Source of the DNA: Cryptomeria japonica
Lineage: Eukaryota; Streptophyta; Pinopsida; Cupressales; Cupressaceae
Direction: 5' to 3'
Assembly (NCBI RefSeq): GCF_030272615.1
Contig: NC_081407.1
Location: forward strand, 434,158,730-434,222,729
Length of the DNA: 64,000 nucleotides
Position numbers and translations under genes: made by a program
The notes under the pieces: generated by a model
Told to the model about the DNA's origin: nothing
What the model saw: the letters and a program-made list of their open reading frames with translations, nothing else
Databases searched by the model: none
Part shown: piece after piece, positions 51,401 to 60,400 of the stretch
How positions within the stretch are numbered: the stretch's first letter is position 1
Layout of the letters: each line of letters begins with the position of its first letter

Positions 51401-54400
51401 TGGAGCATGTGAATCAAGGAACGATTAAGGGAAGAAGAAAGGAATGGGAAGTAAATAGGGAAGTGACTCTTTCAAAAGGGTAGAAATTATGAAGGGTTGT
51501 ACTCTTCAAAGGGTGCTAATTGTTACAGGTTGTGACTCTTGCCAAAAGGCAGACTTGATGAAGAGGTGTGACCTCCCTCACATTGGAAGATATAAAGGGG
51601 AAGAAGGATCAAATGGAATAGAGGGAAATGAAGTAGAATTAGAGGAGATCTAGAGCAGATTCAGAGCAGAATTATATGGAGGGATCTGAAATAAGATTTG
51701 AGAAGGAAAGAAGAAACTAAGATATGCAAAACTAGAAGAAGAAGACATGCAGATCTTAAATGGGGTATATGCAGATTTGAAAAGCAGTAAAGACAGATTT
51801 GAGAAGTGAGAGATAGGTGAAGATTAAACAAGACGTGAAAAAGCAGCAATTGTTGCCAAACAGATGTATCTTTTCATAACCAAAGAGTGACATTTTTTCT
51901 TCATGAATGGTATAAAGTGAAGGAGACATCATATGAAGAAGGATTGAGCCAAGAAGAAGATCAATCGGTCCGTTCAAGGAAGCATCGAACTTCATAACTG
52001 ATTTCAGAATAATAAAGAGAGGAAGCCGGCAGATTTGATAGTAGTAAGGGCAAGATTTAGGGCAATCCCAAAAGTATACATTACATTGTATTTTTGGCGT
52101 GTCCATTTGGACTATATATTGTCACTTGGCAGTCATGGGTTCCATTCTCCACATCTACATCACTCATAACTCATAATTTATAATTTTAACTACGTTAGGG
52201 AGCAAAGTCTATGTTTTACTAGTTTCTATATTTGTTAGCCTTGGGTACAATGCTTACTATGGGTAAGGACATGTTGTTTACCCTATTATACTACTGTTTT
52301 TCTACCCTTTATTCCTAAGTTATTATTTAAATATGTTTACATAAAATTAATGAAGAGTTAAATCATGGGTTAGTTGGGATCTCCTTTTCATTTAATATAT
52401 AGTGAGGGAATGCCCTAAAAGATGTATCTCTTTTCAACCCTATTTTGTTCATGCATTATAAAAAGTCACCATTGTGTGAGTACTAGTGTGTTACACCCAG
52501 ATTTGTACATGCAGCCCATATCAGGTGGCCGTTTCCATCTTTGCTTACTTTTAGTTCAATATTGCTTTTGCATTTTCTTTTGTGATTTTTTTAGGAATAC
52601 AGCAGGATTGTTTCCAGCAAACATTAAATAACTTTGAATAAGATGCAGACAATAATGACAAAAGACCAGTTGATCTCTAAACATAAATTTTTTTAAGGAT
52701 CCAAGAACTCCATTTTTTAGTTTGTCAAAAAGTTTTAATTGCTGTTTCAAATTTATCATCCATTATGTTGACTGTTGTAAATTGGTTAGATTTAAATGAA
52801 AGAGGAGTTATTAGTTATTACTAAATCACGGCTATTGTTTCATTATTGAGTCATTGGTTTAATTGACAATGGATATTGCAGCCCCATGATATGGCACGAC
52901 ATGTAACTTAACCAATCAATTTACGCATGTGGATGCCTAAGAGACTGAGATTTGCATGAGTCATTATTCTGACTATTAGGTCATACTGATTCAATCTCAG
53001 ATACTATAAACCTTGGGTAATAATAATCCATTTTATATCAGTCCATACACTGTTAATCCACAATATGCACCAAATTACTGTGAAGATAAAAACGTATCAC
53101 TTCCTAAGTTACACTTCAAACATCGTACAAAAGGTTCAAAACAAATGGATGAAAATAGATGAACTCTTTATGTATTGCCAAGAAACCAAGGAGATGTGAA
53201 CTCTCACAAACTTAATAACTGAAGATACCTATTTTGCTTTATTGTCCCCTTTTAGGTCTTTGCATGGCAATTAGCCATGGAAGGCATTGGTAATTATATT
53301 TTACTCTTATACTGAATCCCTGTGGCTGAATCCCAAATGGATGATGCTTCCTAATTTGGTCTTAATTATTGTCATTTTTCTACCTTGGAAAGCATTACCT
53401 TATAACCGTAATAACATTCTTCTTAAAACAAAGGACACAATTAGAGATCAGACATTCTGGTGGAATTCATAAATTAAAAGTTAATTATTGGCCAAAAATT
53501 GAGATTACTCTACTATGCAATGATCTTAAAAAAAATTAACTTCTTATGATATCTGTTCCTTAGATAAATACCAGTTAGTCAATTGGAACAAGATAAAATG
53601 CAGATTATTTCTGAATTAATTCAAATATAAAAAAATTTATTCTTCAAATGGGTTTTGATACGTAGTGTTGCCCATACTGCTGATACAACTGGTGGTCAAG
53701 ATGATCAATTTGTCATCCCCTCTGTTCCTGCCACCAACCTGACAGTAGATTTTACCTCTTAAGAGTTGTTTTTTTTTAACTTCTGGTTGATACTTGATAG
53801 CAATGGAAAGCTTTTACACATGGTATATCAGGTATACCATTTTATTTATAGTTGCCAAACCAGGTACAGGTACGTGAAGATGGTATGCTGGTACAGCAAA
53901 TTCTTTTGGGAGGGTTAGAGTACGTTATATTTAATAGATTGGTAAATTAATAATATTAAATATGGCATTTACTCATACTATTTTAATAAGTAATAGAAAT
54001 AATAAGGTATTAATACTAAAAATAATATTATTAAATAATAAATTAGTATTTGCATAAGTAATAATATATTAATAATAAGCAGAGTTTGAATGCAAAGCGA
54101 GGGTTTTAAGAATTTATCTATTCTTGAAAAGTGCATTGAAGACCAAGTACTGTTGCAAAATCAGAAATTCTCATTCAAAGCATGCATGGTTTCAGGACAT
54201 GCGGTACCCCGTCTAAGACAGGACACAGTCTGGTTTCGAGTATACCACACCCTGTATAAGACCCATGCTAGTATGCCAAGGACAAATGAGTTTGAGGTTG
54301 ATTGATATGACAATTTTGATCAGTTTGAATGTCTGGTTTGATTGAAAAAGTTCATCTGATTAAAGCACAATGCGTGATTGCATGTCGTTGGAGGGATGCT

Positions 54401-57400
54401 CAGTGATCTGTCGTATGCATCAAGAGGATATTTATTGCAAAATGTTTGTTTTTGGATTTTAATGTTTCGAAATTTTTTTGTTCATGTTTTTCAGGACTTT
54501 ATTTGACTTTTTAGGGATTTATTTCAGGACTTTATTTGATTTTTAGGGATTTTTTTAGGACATTATTTGATTTTTTTGGATTTTTTCAGGATATTTTTCA
54601 ATTTTTTTGGATTATTTCAGGACATTTTTCAATTTGTTTGGATTATTTCAGGACATTTTTCAATTTTTTTTGGATTATTTCAGGACATTTTTCATTTTTT
54701 TTTTGGATTATTTCAGGACATTTTTCAATTTTTTTTGGATTATTGATTCGAAAGTTCCAATGATTGATCATGACAAGGGGAACACACCCAATGCACATCG
54801 GAAAGACATATATAGAGACCAGGACCGAAACATATGCACAAGAAACCGGAGTATGCAAGACAATGATGTTGACCAATCACAAGCCTGGAACAGCACATTG
54901 GGTCAGGACATGATAAACCTGCAGAGAGAAAGCATAGCTAGAGGTCAGGATAGATGACGAAGCAATGATCTTTTTACACATGGTGCCTGTTTGCCAGGTT
55001 TTCACCATGCTACTTGCCCAAAACGCCTGTTTGCCAGGTTTTCACTAGAGGGCGAATCATTTTTTTTTACTTTTTTGTTCTTTTTCTTTGTTTTCACTTT
55101 TTTCACTTTTTTTTTTTGTTTTTTTTTTTTCACTTTTTGATTTTTTTTGTATTTTTTCAGGATCATATTTGAAGAATTGCTGATAGAAAATTATGCCCAG
55201 TACTTGCGAAGGTGCATGCTATTTACAGGATCAGACAAAGGTTCACCTTCTGGGGTGGCAAGCTGATATGCCCCCGAGCCATAGGCTGCAGTCACTATGA
55301 AAGGCCCAACCCAATTAGGTTCAAACTTGCCTTTGATGACGTCAGTAGATTGTGCATTCTTGGGGTTTGCCTTTAAAACCAGATCTCCCACTTCGAAGTG
55401 TCGCCCTTTGACCTTCTTATTATAAGAGCGACGGAGACGGTTTTGATATGCGTGCAAATGTGTCAAAGCTATCTGACACTTCTCATCTAACATCTCAAGT
55501 TGATGCAACCGAGAGACTCTGTGCGTTTCATCATCAATTAGATGTTGCAAGGAAACACACAAAGAAGGAATCTCCACTTCCAAGGGTAAAATGGCTTCCG
55601 CACCATACACCAAAGAATAAGGTGTTGCTCTAGTAGGTGTGCGGATAGAAGTGCGATAAGCCCATAGTGCTGGATTCAACTGGACATGCCAATCTCGACC
55701 AGCGTCATTGACAACTTTTTTCAGGATCTTGATAATGGTTTTATTTGATGCTTCGGCTTGACCATTACCCTGTGGATAGTATGGACTAGAGAAACGGTGT
55801 TGGATATGAAACTTTTCACAGAGTTCCTTGACATCTTTATTCTTGAAGGGACGGCCATTATCAGTGACTGTGGCAAGGGGAACCCCATATCGGCATATGA
55901 TATAATTCAATAGGAATTTTGAAATTTGCACACCAGTGATATAGGTCATGGGGATAGCCTCGATCCATTTTGTAAAGTACTCTGTGGCTGTAATGATGAA
56001 CTTGTGTCCATTTGCAGATGTCGGGTGAATCTTGCCAATAAGATCCAATCCCCATTGAGAAAAGGGCCACGGGGATATGACAGAATGAAGCTCTTGGGCT
56101 GGCGCATGAATATAATTTCCATGGATTTGGCATTTGTAGCACTTCTTAACAAAATCATGAACATCCTTTTCCAGAGTGGGCCAATAATACCTAGCACGAA
56201 TCAACTTTTTGGCTAAGCTCAGACCATTGAAATGGCCCCCACATATACCATCGTGAACCTCGTGTAAAGCCGTTTGTGCTTCATCAGAATCCAAACACCT
56301 AAGGAGGGTATGGTCAAAGGAACGACGGTAAAGGGTGTCGGCAATGATGACAAATTTGGCTGTCTGTCGGATGAAGGCTCGGCATTGGTTAGCGGAAAGG
56401 TTAGGTGGTAAGGTTTGGGATTTCAAGTATTGATATACATCATTGTACCACGGGGAGTTAGGACCAACAAGAACGCACATCACATCTGCTGTCGGAATGT
56501 CAAAAGAAGGGACAAGCAACTGTTCGACCAAAAATTCACATTTGTCCATGTTGTGGGGCATATTCAACATGGAAGCAATCATAGCCATCGCATCTGCCGA
56601 CTTGTTTTGAATTCTTGGAACTTGACTGAAATGGATAGCCGTGAATTTTGTCTTGAAGAAATCTACCATATGCTTGTAGGGAATAAGCTTTTCATCTTTT
56701 GTTTCGTAGTCATCATTCACTTGACGGATGACTAACTGAGAATCTCCATAGACTTGTAAATGTGTGATGTTCCAATGGACCGCTACTCAGAGTCCTGTGA
56801 CCAGAGCTTCATATTCTGCAATGTTATTGGTACAATGGAAAATTATTCTGTAGGATTTGGGAATAGCATCACCTTGAGGGGTGACAAACAATATACCTGC
56901 TCCGGACCCGAATTTGGTATGGGACCCATCAAAGTATAACTTCCATTCATTAGTAGATGTAAGAGCAAAGACTGATTCATCCAGAAAATCGGTCAACATG
57001 GGATGATCATCATAAATAGGAGCCTCTGCAAGTTGATCTACTATTACTTGTCCTTTTATTGCCTTTCGCTCCATGTACTCAATATCAAACTCACTGAGGA
57101 TCATCACCCACTTTGCTAGGCGACCTATCAAAGCTGCCCTACTAAGCAAGTATTTCAAGGGATCAATTTTTGCAACTAGCAATGTCTAATGACTTTACAT
57201 ATAGTGTCGAAGCTTCTGCGTTGCAAAGACTACTGCTAAACATACTCGTTCAATAGTTGAATAATTCAACTCATAGCCCACTAATGTCCGGCTGATATAA
57301 TAAATAGCTCGCTCTTTGCCATTCTCATCTTGTTGGGCCAAGAGAACTCCTAGTGTCGTTTCAGTTGCAGCAATATACAATATAAATGGCTTTCCTTCTC

Positions 57401-60400
57401 TAGGAGGCATTCGAATAGGTGGCGACAGCAAATAGTCCTTAAGAGCTTGAAATGCTGATTGACATTGCTCAGTCCATTTAAAAGCGACTCCTTTATGCAA
57501 TAAATGCTGGAATGGATGACATTTGTCTGCCAATTGAGCTATAAAGCGGCAGATTGACTGTAGCTTTCCTTGCAGACTTCTTAATTGTCGGAGATTGGAA
57601 GGAGGAGGCATATCCATTATTGCTTTAACCTTGGCAGGGTCGACTTCAATGCCTCTGTGAGAAACAATGTACCCTAGTAATTTGCCGGCTGTGACACCAA
57701 AGACACACTTCTTTGGACTGAGTCTAAGCTTGTAGGTCTCCATTCGGTCAAAGATTGGGCCCAGGATGGCTAGATGACTATCTCTTGTGACAGATTTGCA
57801 TAATAAGTCATCAACATAGTCTTCCATCAAAGTATGCATGAAATCATGGAAAATTGTCGTCATCGCTCTTTGATATGTTGCGCCAGCATTTTTAAGACCA
57901 AAGGGCATCACATTCCAACAGTAGGTACCCCAAGCATAGGTGAATGCAGTCTTATGTTGATCTTCAGGAGCAATGCGAATTTGGTTATAGCCGGAGAAAC
58001 CATCCATTAATGAGAGCATCTCATATCCAGCAGTCATGTCAACTATGATGTCTATATTTGGTAGTGGAAAATCATCTTTAGGGCATGCTTTATTGAGATC
58101 CCTAAAATCCGTACAGATTCTGATGCCCCCAGTTACCTTGCTAACTGGTACCAAATTTGAAGTCCAGTCTGCATAATCAATGGGTCTAATAAAGCCCACA
58201 TCTAGTAATTTTTCCAGTTCTACCTTGACCAAAAGAGCCACCTGGGGATGCATCTTTCTGAATTTCTGTTTGACAGGCTTGGCATCTGCTTTTAATGGCA
58301 AGTGATGAAGGACTAATTCTGAATCAAGGCCAGGCATATCTGCATAGGACCATGCAAAACTGATCTTCTTCTCAAAAAAGAAATTGACAAAATCTATCTT
58401 TTCCTGTTTTGATAAAGAAGCAGCGAAATGAATGACCTTAGGGTTGTCAGGTGTACCCAAATTGATTTCTTCGATCATTGCTTTGATGAACACCATGTAG
58501 GCTTTGTCAATCTTGCTTTCATATTATACTTATGCACTTGAAGGTGAGATCCACAAAACAAAGCAATTTGAAGGAGAAAGAAGGACAATGGAGAATTCTT
58601 GAGGAGACATTTCACATTTGTGATGGTTTGCATTTGAATTGAATGTCTTGTTTTTCATGTATCTCTATTGAATGTAATTAGGATTTGTCACTGCAATTTA
58701 GTTTTCGTGATTGAGCTAGACCAATTTGCTATTTGCTTTGATGATTTCCAATTTCCTATCTACAGATTAGTAAATTAATAATATTAAATATGGTATTTAC
58801 TCATACTATTTTAATAAGTAATAGAAATAATAAGGTATTAATACTAAAAATAATATTATTAAATAATAAATTAGTATTTGCATAAGTAATAATATATTAA
58901 TAATAAGCAGAGTTTGAATGCAAAGCGAGGGTTTTAAGAATTTATCTATTCTTGAAAAGTGCATTGAAGACCAAGTACTGTTGCAAAATCAGAAATTCTC
59001 ATTCATAGGGAAATAGAAAACCCATCCCCAGTCATGTTCGTCCCTGTTCGCATTTGGGAAAAGCTTTGTTTTAGAGTTTTATGTTTTTGAAAGATCAGAA
59101 AGAAACAATCAATGCCCGAAATCACTATGGAAATGTAACATAATGGACAATTCACATGCGTACAGGAGCTGTTCGACGGAATCGTTTCAGTGGGGAAAAT
59201 ACAGTACCCTGGAAGATTCCACCAACATTTCAGGAGAGATTTTGATTCTGGGACATTTCATACCCGGAATTGGTGGGTAAACCTGCCAATTCAGCAACAC
59301 ATATTTATATGTGATAGGTTGGACAGTTGAATTTTGATGAAATCAAAAGACAAACGCTGTGAACTTGAAAAAGATGTTTTGATAAATTTGGAATTAACTG
59401 AAACAGTTGGATAATCTTGGGATTATAAATTTGACACTGGTAAATAAATTTCTTCTCTTTATGATGTAGATAGCATTGTGTGATCATGATTTTCAAATAC
59501 AACATCCCACCACAACGCAGATTTTGTTTAAAATTATATTTACAGTTTCTCAATTTTTCTAATGCTGACATGACTTACTCGATTACTCTAAAATACAAAA
59601 AACCATAATTTACCCAACAACAGTAGTAGCATATAAATAGTCTTCAAATATCAAATAATTTTACAAACTAAATGCACTAATACTGAATGGAACTCGAGAG
59701 CATTAATACAATAAGATCCACCTTACAATGTGTATCTTACAGACAGATACAGCAAAGAAGATAAAAAATATGAGGAAAACCAACAAATGGTACCAAAGTA
59801 GTTAGACATGGCAAGAAATAAATATGCATATTCAAAAAAACTCACTTACGCGCCCTCCTTCTTGGTCTTGTGCTCCAGATACTTTCTCAAAATATCATCC
59901 ACTGTTGGGTTACGTGGAAGCTTAACCAACTGCAATCAAAACAGTATGAACTGTATAGAACTTTGATGCTAAACAATCAAAACACCTAGGCAATCACATA
60001 CTGATGAAAACATAAGCATGCCAAATATGATAAAATATAATCTAGTCAATGGCTGTGAAAGTCTAAATGATACATTATGCACAAAATGTAAATTGAATAT
60101 ACATATTAGATGTAAGTTATAAAGATATAAAGGTAAGTCCCCTTCTCTATATGCTTCTTATGGCTAATCATATTCCATTTAGATTGTGAACATAATTAAT
60201 TTTTACAATGAAAGCCAAGGCAGTATATCCTATATTTCCAAATAATAAGATTATGTATAAACTTCAAGCAATATTTAATTTAATTACCTTACCCAACTGA
60301 GTTACAAACTCCCAATCATCAACCAACTGCTTTTTCAAAGTAGTTGGCAAGTGAATCTTTATAATCTTTTCTGGAGATTCTCCATCTTTCTCCTAACAAA

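Noticed and set aside
54536..54957. Aromatic-rich open frames (FFWIISGHFS repeats)
   Set aside because: They only translate the T-rich minisatellite.
53936..59005. The 242-bp direct repeats as LTRs of one element
   Set aside because: No TG start shared by both, no primer site or purine tract beside them, no TSD, and the enclosed pol does not fit an element with such LTRs.
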